From NCBI RefSeq assembly GCF_020639365.1, contig NZ_JAINUL010000001.1, positions 6,988,969 through 7,052,968 on the forward strand: 64,000 nt of DNA, written 5' to 3'. Source of the DNA: Streptomyces flavotricini (lineage in GTDB: Bacteria; Actinomycetota; Actinomycetes; Streptomycetales; Streptomycetaceae). The notes beneath the pieces are model-generated. The model was given only the letters and a program-made list of their open reading frames with translations. It had not been told where the DNA came from and did no database searches. The position numbers and the translations under genes are program-made. Shown piece after piece: positions 26,683 to 35,403 of the stretch (positions are counted from its first letter, which is position 1; every line of letters begins with the position of its first letter).

Positions 26683-29603
26683 GCCGCCACCGCCGCCCGC
26701 GAGCGGACCTGGAGCTTCGCCAGGATGTGCGAGACGTGCGTCTGGACCGTCCGCGCGGACAGGAACAGGGCGCTCGCGATCTCCGGGTTGGAGCGGCCCT
26801 GCGCGACGAGCAGGGCCACCTTCAGCTCCGCCGGGGTCAGCGCCTCCCACCCGTTGGCCGCCCGCCGCCGCGCCGAGCGGCTGCCGCGCCGCACCCCCAG
26901 GCTCCGCAGCCGGGCGTCGGCCCGCGCGATGTCCCACCGCGCGCCCGGCACCGCGTACGCGGCCACCGCTTGCGTCAGCGCCGACCGCGCCGCCGCCAGA
27001 TCGCCGTGCCAGGCCCGGGCCACCGCCAGGTCCTCCCACGCGTGGCCCAGCACCAGCGGACGCCCGCCGCGCTCCGCACGCTCCAGCGCCCGCCCCAGCA
27101 GCCGCGGATCCTGGGCGAACAGGCCCTCGCAGCGCAGCAGCGCCAGCGCCGGGCCCGGGTACTCGGCCAGCGCCGCCGCCGTCCGCCCGCAGGCCGCCAC
27201 CGCGGCCCGGGCCGTCGCGGTGTCCCCGCACTCCAGGGCGAGCCGGACGATCTCCGACAGCATCCAGGGGCGTTCGTACGCCCTCGCCTCGTCCGGTCCG
27301 TCCGCCAGCGCCGGCAGCAGCTCGCGCACCGCGTCGGCCGGGCGGCCGGCCCGCTCCGCCAGCAAGGCCCGGGCCAGCAGGACGTGCCCGCCGTAGCGGC
27401 GCGCAGCCGGGGCCGCGAAGGCGTCCGACGGGAGCAGCGCCAGCTCGCCCCGCGCCGCCTCGCGCTCGTCACGATGGCCGTGTACGAGCGCCCGCAGCCC
27501 GTGCACCACCACCGGAAGCCAGCCGTCCGAGACCGTCAGCCCGTCCGCCCGGGCCGCTCCCGCGAGCGCGGCGTCCCAGTCGCCGAGCCGGTAGTGGAAC
27601 TCGGCCTCCAGGGCCTCGGTCACCATCAGCCGCCCCGTCGACCGGGTGGCGAGCGCCAGCTCCCGCGCCTCGCGCAGCGCCGCCGCCACGGGCTGCGGCT
27701 CGTCGAACCGCTCATGGCCCTCCGCCTGGTTGGCGAGGAGCAGCAGCCGCATGTCGTTGGCCTCGGGGTCGCGCCGGGCCCAGGCGATCCCCTCGGCGAC
27801 ATGGCGCAGCGACTCCCGGCCGCGGCCCAGGTGGAACAGGGCGAAGGACATCGCGTGGTGGGCCTCGGCCCCGCACAGCGGATCGCCCAGCCGGGCCGCC
27901 TCCGCCACCACCGGGCCGGCCAGGACATGGGCCTGGGCCGGGCAGCCCCGTTCGGCCAGGGCCAGCACCCGGCAGGCCTCCAGCCGCAGCCGGAGCGCGG
28001 GGGGGTGGACCCGCTCCGCCAGCGCGTCCTCGGTGACGGCCAGCGCCCGGGCCATGTCCCCCTCGATCATCAGCGCCGACACCAGCTTGAAGGCCAGCGC
28101 CGCCCGGGCCCCGGGATCGGTGGCCCGCTGGTGCAGGGTGGCCAGCAGCCGCGCCGACTCGGGGCGGCGCAGCATCAGCGCGGCGTCCGCGAGGCTCCCC
28201 TCCAGGGCCTCCCGGTCCGCGCGGTCGGCCTGGCCGACGGCCCGCTCCAGCAGTTCGGCGGCCGCTGCGGGCGCCGCCGCGATCAGGGACCGCGCCGCGT
28301 CCGCCAGCCAGCGCACTGCCCAGCCGTCCAACGCCCCGCCGGCGAGGAGCTGTTCGGCGGTGCGGGCAGGGTCGTGCCCGGCCTCGGCGAGGGCGAGGGC
28401 CGCCTCCTGGTGCAGGGCGGTGCGGGCGGGCCGGGGCAGCGCGGCGTACAGGGCCCGGCGCAGCGCGGGCTGCCGGAAGCGCAGCTGCTCGCCGGTGTCC
28501 TCCAACACCCCGGCGAGCAGCGGCTCCTCCAGTTCGGCCAGCACCTCGCGGGCGGACCTGGCCTGTACGAGGGCCAGCTCGCGCGGCGTGAAGGCCGGCC
28601 CGAGCAGCGCGGCGTGCCGCAGGGTGGTGTAGGCGGCGCGGGAGAGGTAGCCGAGGCCCCGGGGGAGGGAGTCGGGGGGTCGGGGCAACTCCTCCTCGGG
28701 CACGGTCAGTTCGGCGAAGCCACCGAACTCCCGGTCGTCGCCCCGCCCGTTTCCCGGGCCGTCGCCCGGCGGCGCGGGCGGCCCCGGCCGCCCCGGCCGG
28801 CCTCCCGGCCCCTCGTCCGGCCGGTCTTCGCAGCCGTCCCCGCGGGTGCCTCCCGTGTCGTCGCCCCGGCGGGGTTCGGGGCCGTCGCGGGTGATCTCGA
28901 TGAACCCGGCCCAGTGTGCGGTCAGCTCCCGCAGCAGCCCGGGATTGCCGCCGGCCTGCCGGGCGGCCTCCCGTAGCCGTGGGCCGGGCTCCGCGCGCAG
29001 CATCCGGCGCAGCGCCTCGGCCGACTCCGGCCCGGTCAGCGGCTCCAGCCGTACGGTGCGGCCGCCCGGGCCCGCTCCCAGGTCGGCGCACAGCTGCTCC
29101 ACCTCGGGGCGCCGGGGCAGCGGCCTCCGGGTCGCCGCGAGCAGCAGGGGCAGGCGGTCCGCCGACCGGCCCAGGCGCCGCCACAGCAGCAGGCTGGCCG
29201 GGTCCGCCCGGTGCAGGTCGTCCAGGACCAGCAGCGTCGGGCCCCGCGCGCACCACTCCTCGACCCCGGACACCAGCAGGTCCGTGGCCGCGAGCCACGC
29301 CCCGCCGCCCTGCTCCGGCCGCCGGGCCTCGCGGAGCAGGGCGATCACGGCCGCCCGGCCGGCGCCCCGGGGGTGCAGGCAGTCCAGCGCGGCCCGCAGC
29401 GGCAGCTCCGCCGTGAACGGGTCGGCGGCCCCGTAGCGCACCCGGCAGCCCAGCACGGCCGCCTCGGCCAGCGCCTCGCGCACGTACGCCGTCCGGCCCG
29501 CGCCGGGCTCGCCCTCCACGATCAGGCGGCCGCCGCGGCCCCGCGCACCGCCGCGCACCCAGTCCCGCAACTCCTCGCGCAGCTGATCCCGCCCGACCCG
29601 CAC
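26616..29603 (-). CDS. LAL-type LuxR-family regulator with AAA-like ATPase domain
   Basis: A 995-residue large ATP-binding LuxR regulator. The nucleotide motif is VEGEPGAGRT (31-38), in which Arg37 replaces the usual Walker A Lys. Walker B-like LLVLDDLHRADPAS follows. A long alpha-helical, TPR-like middle (about 350-900) is rich in Ala/Arg/Leu. The C-terminal LuxR helix-turn-helix is LTPAELKVALLVAQGRSNPEIASALFLSARTVQTHVSHILAKLQV. Such proteins bind an effector through the repeats and activate transcription. GGGAGG at 29,613-29,618 supports the GTG start at 29,603; an upstream start at 29,687 is possible. It overlaps the ECF sigma gene tail to tail. Confidence 0.85.
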   Translation of the reverse strand: MRVGRDQLREELRDWVRGGARGRGGRLIVEGEPGAGRTAYVREALAEAAVLGCRVRYGAADPFTAELPLRAALDCLHPRGAGRAAVIALLREARRPEQGGGAWLAATDLLVSGVEEWCARGPTLLVLDDLHRADPASLLLWRRLGRSADRLPLLLAATRRPLPRRPEVEQLCADLGAGPGGRTVRLEPLTGPESAEALRRMLRAEPGPRLREAARQAGGNPGLLRELTAHWAGFIEITRDGPEPRRGDDTGGTRGDGCEDRPDEGPGGRPGRPGPPAPPGDGPGNGRGDDREFGGFAELTVPEEELPRPPDSLPRGLGYLSRAAYTTLRHAALLGPAFTPRELALVQARSAREVLAELEEPLLAGVLEDTGEQLRFRQPALRRALYAALPRPARTALHQEAALALAEAGHDPARTAEQLLAGGALDGWAVRWLADAARSLIAAAPAAAAELLERAVGQADRADREALEGSLADAALMLRRPESARLLATLHQRATDPGARAALAFKLVSALMIEGDMARALAVTEDALAERVHPPALRLRLEACRVLALAERGCPAQAHVLAGPVVAEAARLGDPLCGAEAHHAMSFALFHLGRGRESLRHVAEGIAWARRDPEANDMRLLLLANQAEGHERFDEPQPVAAALREARELALATRSTGRLMVTEALEAEFHYRLGDWDAALAGAARADGLTVSDGWLPVVVHGLRALVHGHRDEREAARGELALLPSDAFAAPAARRYGGHVLLARALLAERAGRPADAVRELLPALADGPDEARAYERPWMLSEIVRLALECGDTATARAAVAACGRTAAALAEYPGPALALLRCEGLFAQDPRLLGRALERAERGGRPLVLGHAWEDLAVARAWHGDLAAARSALTQAVAAYAVPGARWDIARADARLRSLGVRRGSRSARRRAANGWEALTPAELKVALLVAQGRSNPEIASALFLSARTVQTHVSHILAKLQVRSRAAVAAQAAARRPGPEAAPGAVPGPGP

Positions 29604-29702
29604 CTCGGCGAACCTCCCAGACCGTTCCCCGGCTGCCACCGGGGGAGAGCCCCGGCAGTCGGTTTCGCGCCGCTGCCAGGATGGCACGCGCCGCGGGCCC
29701 GG

Positions 29703-30938
29703 TCAGTAGCGGGGCGGATGCTGTCCCGGCCCCGAACTGTGCACCCCCGCACGGTACTTGGGTATCCGCAGGGAGATCTTCATGCCCGCGCCGACCCCCG
29801 TCTCGATCACCGGGCCGTACGCGTCCCCGTACACCTGCCGGATCCGCTCGTCCACGTTCGTCAGCCCGATGCCCGACGAGGAGCCGCCGTGCTCCCCGGC
29901 CAGGATCCGCCGCAGCACGGCCGGGTCCATGCCGACCCCGTTGTCCTCGATGGTGATCAGGGCCTCCGCGCCCGCGTCCCGGGCGGCGATGGTGATCAGA
30001 CACTCCTCGGTGGAGTCCTCCAGCCCGTGCTTGACGGCGTTCTCCACCAGCGGCTGCAGGCACAGGAACGGCAGCGCCACCGGCAGCACCTCGGGCGCCA
30101 CCTGGAGGGTCACCTTCAGCCGGTCCCCGAACCTGGCCCCGGCCAGGGCCAGGTACTGCTCGATGGAGCGCAGCTCCTCGGCGAGCGTGGTGAACTCGCC
30201 GTGCCGCCGGAAGGAGTAGCGCGTGAAGTCGGCGAACTCCAGCAGCAGGTCCCGGGCCCGCTCGGGATCGGTACGGACGAACGAGGCGATCGCCGCCAGG
30301 GAGTTGAAGATGAAGTGCGGGGAGATCTGTGCGCGCAGCGCCTTGATCTCCGCCTCCATCAGGCGGGTGCGCGAGCGGTCCAGCTCGGAGAGCTCCAGCT
30401 GGACGGAGACCCAGCGGGCCACCTCCGTCGCGGCCCGCACGAGCACCGCCGACTCGCGCGAACCGTAGGCCACGAGCGCACCGAGCACCCCGTCCTCGCC
30501 GGTGAGCGGGGCGAACACCGCCCATTTCAGCGGGCAGTCGGGGCGGGTGCACTCGGTCCGCACGCTCATGCTGCGGCCGGAGTCCAGCATGACGGCGACC
30601 CGGGCCATCGCCCGCCGCTCGTGGTGGTCGGCGCCCGGTCCGTCCCAGGCCAGCACGGACCGCCGGTCGGTGAGGCACAGGGCCTCCGTGCCCAGCAGCG
30701 AGCGCAGCCGCTTCGCGGCCTTGCGGGCGGCGTCCTCGGTGAGCCCGGCGCGCAGCGGGGGAGCGGCCAGCGAGGCGGTGTGCAGGGTGTGGAAGGTGGC
30801 CCGCTCCACCGGCGTGCCGAGGTCCAGGCCGCCGGCCCGGTCGCCGCGCCGTGCGTGCAGGCGGCCGCCGGCCCAGCCGAGGCCCAGCAGGAGCACCGCG
30901 CCGGCCACGGCCAGGGCCGCGAGCACCGCTCCGGTCAC
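29703..30938 (-). CDS. LytS/YpdA-type sensor histidine kinase
   Basis: A 411-residue kinase with one N-terminal TM helix (AVLAALAVAGAVLLLGLGWAGG), a GAF-like middle region (~80-195, with TECTRPDCPLKWAVF) and a His_kinase/HATPase core. The H motif is LRAQISPHFIFNSLAAIASF, and the ATP lid is DNGVGMDP ... SSSGIGLTNVDERIRQVYG. This is the family paired with LytTR response regulators. The GTG at 30,938 overlaps the symporter stop by 4 bp, so kinase and symporter are co-translated, and the LytTR regulator at 33,337 is the likely partner. The kinase may read the symporter's activity or substrate. Confidence 0.88.
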   Translation of the reverse strand: MTGAVLAALAVAGAVLLLGLGWAGGRLHARRGDRAGGLDLGTPVERATFHTLHTASLAAPPLRAGLTEDAARKAAKRLRSLLGTEALCLTDRRSVLAWDGPGADHHERRAMARVAVMLDSGRSMSVRTECTRPDCPLKWAVFAPLTGEDGVLGALVAYGSRESAVLVRAATEVARWVSVQLELSELDRSRTRLMEAEIKALRAQISPHFIFNSLAAIASFVRTDPERARDLLLEFADFTRYSFRRHGEFTTLAEELRSIEQYLALAGARFGDRLKVTLQVAPEVLPVALPFLCLQPLVENAVKHGLEDSTEECLITIAARDAGAEALITIEDNGVGMDPAVLRRILAGEHGGSSSGIGLTNVDERIRQVYGDAYGPVIETGVGAGMKISLRIPKYRAGVHSSGPGQHPPRY

Positions 30939-32719
30939 GGAGCACCGCCCGCGCGGGCGCCGGGACCGGGGCCGGCCGCGGACGGGGCACCCGCAGCGGG
31001 ATCCGCCCCCGCCCCCGTCACGCTCTCCGGCAGGTGCAGCCGGGCCAGCGTCGCCGCCGTCCCCGCCGGGATCCGCGACCGGGTGGCCAGCGATACGAGC
31101 ACCATCGTCAGGAACCCCAGCGGCACCGACCACGCCGCCGGCCATGCCATCAGCGTGTGCACCCATCCCGCCGGGGGCAGCCCCGCCCGGGTCGCCACCA
31201 CCGCTCCCAGCGCCGCCCCGCCCCCGGTGACCAGCCCGGCCACCGCACCCGGCGGGGTCAGCCCGCGCCACCAGATGCCCAGCACCAGCAGCGGGCAGAA
31301 GGACGAGGCCGACACCGCGAAGGCCAGCCCCACGGCGTCCGCCACCGGCACGTCCGTCAGCAGCACGCTCCCGCCCAGCGGCACCAGCATCGCCATCAGC
31401 ACCGCGATCCGGAACGTCCGCACCCCGCGCGTCGCCAGGACGTCCTGGTGCAGCACCCCGGCCACCGCCATGGTCAGCCCCGAAGCCGTGGACAGGAACG
31501 CCGCGAACGCGCCCCCGGCCACCAGTGCCCCCAGCAGATCGCCGAGCACCCCGCCCACCATCCGCTCCGGCAGCACCAGCACCGCCGCGTCCGCGTCCCC
31601 GGTCAGGGCGAGTTCCGGGGCGTAGGTCCGGCCGAGCACCCCGTACACCGGCGGCAGCAGGTAGAAGAAGCCGAGCATCCCGAGCACCACCAGCGTGGTG
31701 CGGCGCGCGTCGCGGCCGTTCGGGCTCGTGTAGAAGCGCACCGCCACGTGGGGCAGGCCCATCGTGCCGAGGAAGGTCGCCAGCACCAGCCCGTACGTCG
31801 CGTACAGGCCGAGCGCGGGCCGCCCCCCGTCCATCGGCCGGGACCAGCGGGGAGTGTTGCGCCCGGACGTCGCACGGGTCTGCGGAACCGGGGTGTCCGG
31901 GGCGAACTCCAGCCGCGCCCCGGCCCGTACGGAGTGCTGCCCGGGCTCCAGCGTCAGCGGGGCGGCCGTGTGGCCGCGCCCGTCCACCCGCCCGGTGACC
32001 TTCAGCGAGAGCGGCGCGTCCAGGGTCAGCCGCACGTCCTCGGCGAGCGTGACGACGGTGTGCTCTCGGAAGACCGCCGGCGCGTCGAAGGAGGCGCGCG
32101 GCGCCCCGTCCCCGGCCCATGCGGCGAGCAGGAAGAAGGCGGGCACCAGCAGCGCGGTGAGCTTGAGCCAGTACTGGAAGGCCTGCACGAAGGTGATGCT
32201 CCGCATCCCGCCGGCCGCGACGGCCGCGGTCACCACGAACGCGACGACCACCCCGCCCACCCAGTGCGGGGCACCGGTCAGGATCTCCAGGGTCAGTCCG
32301 GCGCCCTGGAGCTGCGGCAGCAGGTACAGCCAGCCCACCCCGACCACGAACAGCACCGCGACCCGGCGCACCGTCTGCGACTCCAGCCGGGCCTCGGCGA
32401 AGTCGGGCAGCGTGTACGCCCCCGAGCGGCGCAGCGGGGCCGCCACCAGCGCCAGCAGCACCAGGTACCCGGCGGTGTACCCGACCGGGTACCAGAGCAT
32501 CTCGGGCCCCTGCAGGAGCACCAGCCCGGCCACCCCGAGGAAGGAGGCAGCGGAGAGGTACTCCCCGCTGATCGCCGCCGCGTTGAGCCGGGGCCCCACC
32601 GTCCGCGAGGCGACGTAGAAGTCGGAGGTGGTCCGCGATATCCGCAGCCCCAGCGCGCCGACGAGCACCGTGACCAGGACGACGACGGTGACCGCGGTCA
32701 GCGCGTACGTCTGGTTCAA
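30935..32719 (-). CDS. Solute:sodium symporter (acetate/monocarboxylate type)
   Basis: A 594-residue SSS-family transporter of the ActP/MctP-like branch with about 13 TM segments. The family core (SRTVGPRLNAAAISGEYLSAASFLGVAG) is near residue 40-65. Between TMs at ~210 and ~305 lies a predicted extracytoplasmic beta-rich insert of about 85 residues (DVRLTLDAPLSLKVTGRV, LTLEPGQHSVRAGARLEF). The C-terminal tail is Pro/Ala/Gly-rich. Acetate or a short carboxylate is the likely substrate by family. The DUF485 partner usual for ActP is not present; the small protein at 32,836 has no TM segment. It is followed by a 4-bp overlap with the kinase. Confidence 0.8.
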   Translation of the reverse strand: MNQTYALTAVTVVVLVTVLVGALGLRISRTTSDFYVASRTVGPRLNAAAISGEYLSAASFLGVAGLVLLQGPEMLWYPVGYTAGYLVLLALVAAPLRRSGAYTLPDFAEARLESQTVRRVAVLFVVGVGWLYLLPQLQGAGLTLEILTGAPHWVGGVVVAFVVTAAVAAGGMRSITFVQAFQYWLKLTALLVPAFFLLAAWAGDGAPRASFDAPAVFREHTVVTLAEDVRLTLDAPLSLKVTGRVDGRGHTAAPLTLEPGQHSVRAGARLEFAPDTPVPQTRATSGRNTPRWSRPMDGGRPALGLYATYGLVLATFLGTMGLPHVAVRFYTSPNGRDARRTTLVVLGMLGFFYLLPPVYGVLGRTYAPELALTGDADAAVLVLPERMVGGVLGDLLGALVAGGAFAAFLSTASGLTMAVAGVLHQDVLATRGVRTFRIAVLMAMLVPLGGSVLLTDVPVADAVGLAFAVSASSFCPLLVLGIWWRGLTPPGAVAGLVTGGGAALGAVVATRAGLPPAGWVHTLMAWPAAWSVPLGFLTMVLVSLATRSRIPAGTAATLARLHLPESVTGAGADPAAGAPSAAGPGPGARAGGAP

Positions 32720-32835
32720 GGCTCGGTCCTCATCGCCCGGGGGAGGGGGTACCGGAGTCTACGCAGGGCCGCGGAGCCCGCAACAGACGCGAACCGGGCC
32801 GATCCCCACCCCTTCCACCGGCCGAAAAGGGGGTG

Positions 32836-33117
32836 TCAGTGCGCGGGATCGCGGTGTTCGGCGCAGTCGCGCAGGGCGATCTCCAGTTCCACGTACGAGT
32901 CTTCGGCGCGGCGGAAGGCCAGGGTCAGGGCGGCCTCGGCGCGGGGCGGGAGCTGCCGGCGGACGCCCTCGTTGGCCTCGTACAGGACGTCGGCCCAGCG
33001 GGCGGCGGCGCTGCGCAGGCGGGCGAGCAGCAGTTCGGCCTCGGCGGGGCCGGCGGGCGGGGTCCGGGGCAGTACGGCCAGCGCGTCGAGCAGCGCCTGG
33101 ATCTCGGCCATGCGCAC
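32836..33117 (-). CDS. Small soluble hypothetical protein
   Basis: A 93-residue (91 if the ATG at 33,111 is used) helical protein rich in Ala, Arg, Leu and Glu: AEIQALLDALAVLPRTPP, LLLARLRSAAARWADVLYEANEGVRRQ, YVELEIALRDCAEHRD. It has no TM segment, signal peptide or recognised domain. A G-rich ribosome site precedes the start. It lies 116 bp upstream of the symporter, in the same direction, between that gene and the LytTR regulator. A helical adaptor role is possible but not shown. Confidence 0.6.
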   Translation of the reverse strand: MRMAEIQALLDALAVLPRTPPAGPAEAELLLARLRSAAARWADVLYEANEGVRRQLPPRAEAALTLAFRRAEDSYVELEIALRDCAEHRDPAH

Positions 33118-33286
33118 CCCCCAGCTCGTTCCCGGCGGGCTCCACCATAGGTCCGGGGCCGGCCGGCCGCGGGCGGCGGGGGCCGCGGTGCGACCGACGG
33201 CAGGGGTGGGGCGCCGTACGTCCCGTTCGGTGCGACGAACGGCGCCCGCGCACGCCGGACGGTCGGCGGTCCGCCAGGGGGTGTCG

Positions 33287-33327
33287 TGCCGATCGGGCCG
33301 CACCCCGCGAGCCCGGCCCGATCGGCA
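33287..33327 (-). terminator. Hairpin after the LytTR regulator gene
   Basis: TGCCGATCGGGCC (33,287-33,299) and GGCCCGATCGGCA (33,315-33,327) are perfect 13-bp arms around a 15-base loop, 10 bp past the stop of the minus-strand response regulator. The 33,118-33,286 interval also holds CCGTTCG/CGAACGG, a possible operator for the small gene or symporter. Confidence 0.65.
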
Positions 33328-33336
33328 GGACAGTCC

Positions 33337-34182
33337 TCAGCCGGTCGCCTGGCGCATCAGCAGGTCCCGTAGCTGGCGGGAGTGGCGGCGGCTGACCTGG
33401 AGCTCGGCGGATCCGACGCGGACGCTGGTGGTGCCCGCGTCCAGCCGGAGCTCGTCGATCCGGCCGAGGGCCACCAGGTGGCGGCGGTGGATGCGGACGA
33501 ACCCGCGGGCCGCCCAGCGCTCCTCCAGCGTGGAGAGCGGGATGCGGACCAGGTGGCTGCCCTCGTCGGTGTGCAGGCGGGCGTAGTCGCCCTGGGCCTC
33601 GACGTACGCGATGTCGGCGATCGCCACGAACCGGGTGACGCCGCCCAGCTCGACGGCGATCTGGTCCGCGGTGCGGTCGGCGATGGTGACCTCGGGGGCG
33701 GGGCGGCGCTGCGGCGGGACGCCCGGACCGGCCGGGGCGACCGGAGCGGTCGGGGGCCCCGCGGACTCGGGGGGCTGCGCGGCGGCGGTCCGGCCCAGCT
33801 GGGCGCAGGCCCGGCGGACGGCCTCGGCCAGCCGCTCCGGGCGTACGGGCTTGAGCACGTAGTCCACGGCCTTGAGGTCGAAGGCCTGGACGGCGAAGCC
33901 CTCGTGGGCGGTGACGAACACGATCAGCGGCGGCCGCGCGAACCCGGCCAGCAGCCGGGCGATGTCCAGGCCGGTCAGTCCGGCCATGTGGATGTCGAGG
34001 AAGACCACGTCGATGCCGTCGGGCCCCTCGGGGCCGGTCTCCAGGGCCCTGGTGATCCGCCGCAGGGCCTGCGTGGCGTCCGAGGCGCCCTCGGCGCTGA
34101 GCACCCGTGGGTCGGAGCGCAGGAGGTAGAGGAGCTCCTCGAGGAGCGGCTTCTCGTCGTCGACGGCCAGTACGCGCAGCAT
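33337..34182 (-). CDS. LytTR-family response regulator
   Basis: A 281-residue response regulator. The N-terminal receiver (1-~130) has acidic residues Asp8/Asp9, phospho-acceptor Asp63 in VVFLDIHMAGLTG, Thr in FVTAHEGFAVQAFD and Lys in DYVLKPVRPE. A Pro/Ala-rich linker (~135-170) precedes the LytTR DNA-binding domain (~175-281), with YVEAQGDYARLHTDEGSHLV and FVRIHRRHLVALGRIDEL. It is expected to bind direct repeats as a dimer. The LytS kinase 2.4 kb downstream is the natural partner, and the symporter between them is the likely target. Confidence 0.92.
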   Translation of the reverse strand: MLRVLAVDDEKPLLEELLYLLRSDPRVLSAEGASDATQALRRITRALETGPEGPDGIDVVFLDIHMAGLTGLDIARLLAGFARPPLIVFVTAHEGFAVQAFDLKAVDYVLKPVRPERLAEAVRRACAQLGRTAAAQPPESAGPPTAPVAPAGPGVPPQRRPAPEVTIADRTADQIAVELGGVTRFVAIADIAYVEAQGDYARLHTDEGSHLVRIPLSTLEERWAARGFVRIHRRHLVALGRIDELRLDAGTTSVRVGSAELQVSRRHSRQLRDLLMRQATG

Positions 34183-34216
34183 GCGGTGGAGTGTAGGGAC
34201 GAGCGCGCCACGGCGG

Positions 34217-34266
34217 AACGGGTGCGCGGCCCGCCTGCCGGGGGGAGTGGGCAGGGGGCCGCGCGG
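34217..34266 (-). terminator. Terminator of the lipoprotein gene
   Basis: GCGCGGCC ... CCTGCC pairs with GGCAGG ... GGCCGCGC across a G-rich loop within 34,217-34,266, just beyond the lipoprotein stop on the minus strand and before the response regulator start. It is interrupted by a few unpaired bases, so the call is moderate. Confidence 0.5.
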
Positions 34267-34313
34267 TTCCGGATGTGGGGGAGGGGATGGGGGGAGCGGT
34301 CAGGGGCCGGTGA

Positions 34314-35279
34314 TCAGGAGGTGGTGATCAGCTTGCCGTCGGGGGACACCGCGTACCACGTGCCGCCGACGCCCTGGCCGTTGATGTCGCCGGCCTTCTT
34401 GTCACCCGTGAAGGTGTAGACGGGCCAGCAGTCGATGGCCTGCTGCTTCTTGCCGTCGGGGCGGTCCAGGACCGAGTAGCCCTTCTCCACGATGCCCTTG
34501 GCGTTGGCCTTGTCCACCGGGGGCACCACGGGCCACTTCGCCACGCAGTCGCCGGTGCAGTTGGAGGCCATCGGCCAGGCGGTGTCCTTCTTGAAGCGGT
34601 AGACCGTCATCCCGTTGCCGTCGACGATGTGCTCGCCGAGCTTGGGGTCCTTGGCCACGGTCAGTGCGCCCGCGGCCTCGCCCGCTCCGGCCGGCGCGGC
34701 CGGTGCCGCGGCCTTCGCGGCCTTCTTGCCGTCGGGGGCCAGGGCGAACCAGGTGCCGCCGACGCCCTGCCCGTTGGTCTCGCCCGCCTTGGTGTCCTTG
34801 CTGTACCGGTACACCGGCCAGCCGGCCACCGTCAGCTGCTTGCTGCCGTCGGTGCGCACGACCTCGCCCAGCAGCGCCGCGTCCATGCCCGCGGCTGCGG
34901 TGGCGTCGCCGGCCTGTACGGCGGGCCAGGCCTTCGCGCAGTCCCCGTCGCAGTTGGACTTCGGCGGCTTGGCCGTGTCCTTGTCGAAGCGGTAGAGGGT
35001 GAAGCCGGCGCTGTCGGTGAGGAGGGCGCCGATCTGCTCGTTCTGGGCGATGGCCAGCTGTCCGGCACCCTTGGCGTCCGCGCCGGCGGCGGCTCCCGCG
35101 CCGGAGTCGGAACCGTAGTCGGAGCCGTAGGCGCCGGCGCCGGAAGCGGCGGCGGGAGCCTGGGCCGCGGCCCCGGCCGGCTTCGCGTTGCCCGCCGTGT
35201 CGTCCCCGCCGCAGGCGGTGGCCGTCAGGGCGACGACGACTGCGACGGCGGCCAGGGTGGTTCCGCGCTTGATGCCCAT
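34314..35279 (-). CDS. SCO0930-family secreted-repeat lipoprotein
   Basis: A 321-residue lipoprotein. The signal peptide MGIKRGTTLAAVAVVVALTATAC ends at a lipobox-like ATAC (Cys23). An Ala/Gly/Ser/Tyr-rich linker follows (~30-75). The body has four related units of the COG4315 'secreted repeat' type: LYRFDKDTAKPPKSNCDGDC (Cys pair), VYRYSKDTKAGETNGQGVGG, VYRFKKDTAWPMASNCTGDC and VYTFTGDKKAGDINGQGVGG. This is a two-unit duplication, each unit with a CxGDC motif suggestive of disulfide or metal binding. The ATG at 35,279 has GGGAGAG 7 bp upstream. It is anchored outside the membrane. The role is unknown; redox or electron-transfer roles have been suggested for relatives. Confidence 0.88.
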   Translation of the reverse strand: MGIKRGTTLAAVAVVVALTATACGGDDTAGNAKPAGAAAQAPAAASGAGAYGSDYGSDSGAGAAAGADAKGAGQLAIAQNEQIGALLTDSAGFTLYRFDKDTAKPPKSNCDGDCAKAWPAVQAGDATAAAGMDAALLGEVVRTDGSKQLTVAGWPVYRYSKDTKAGETNGQGVGGTWFALAPDGKKAAKAAAPAAPAGAGEAAGALTVAKDPKLGEHIVDGNGMTVYRFKKDTAWPMASNCTGDCVAKWPVVPPVDKANAKGIVEKGYSVLDRPDGKKQQAIDCWPVYTFTGDKKAGDINGQGVGGTWYAVSPDGKLITTS

Positions 35280-35403
35280 CTTGATCTCTCCCACGTGTGG
35301 TGTCTCCGTGTCCGCCGCCCGTCTCCGGTGCGTCGGCAACTGTGCTCAGGACACGCCCTGTCGGGGTCGATCCGTTCAAGCGGATTCCTGTGGTCTGTTT
35401 CAC

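Noticed and set aside
24340..27231. Minus-strand frame of 963 codons opposite guaB1 and the ECF sigma gene
   Set aside because: It crosses two terminators and two good genes and has no conserved domain.
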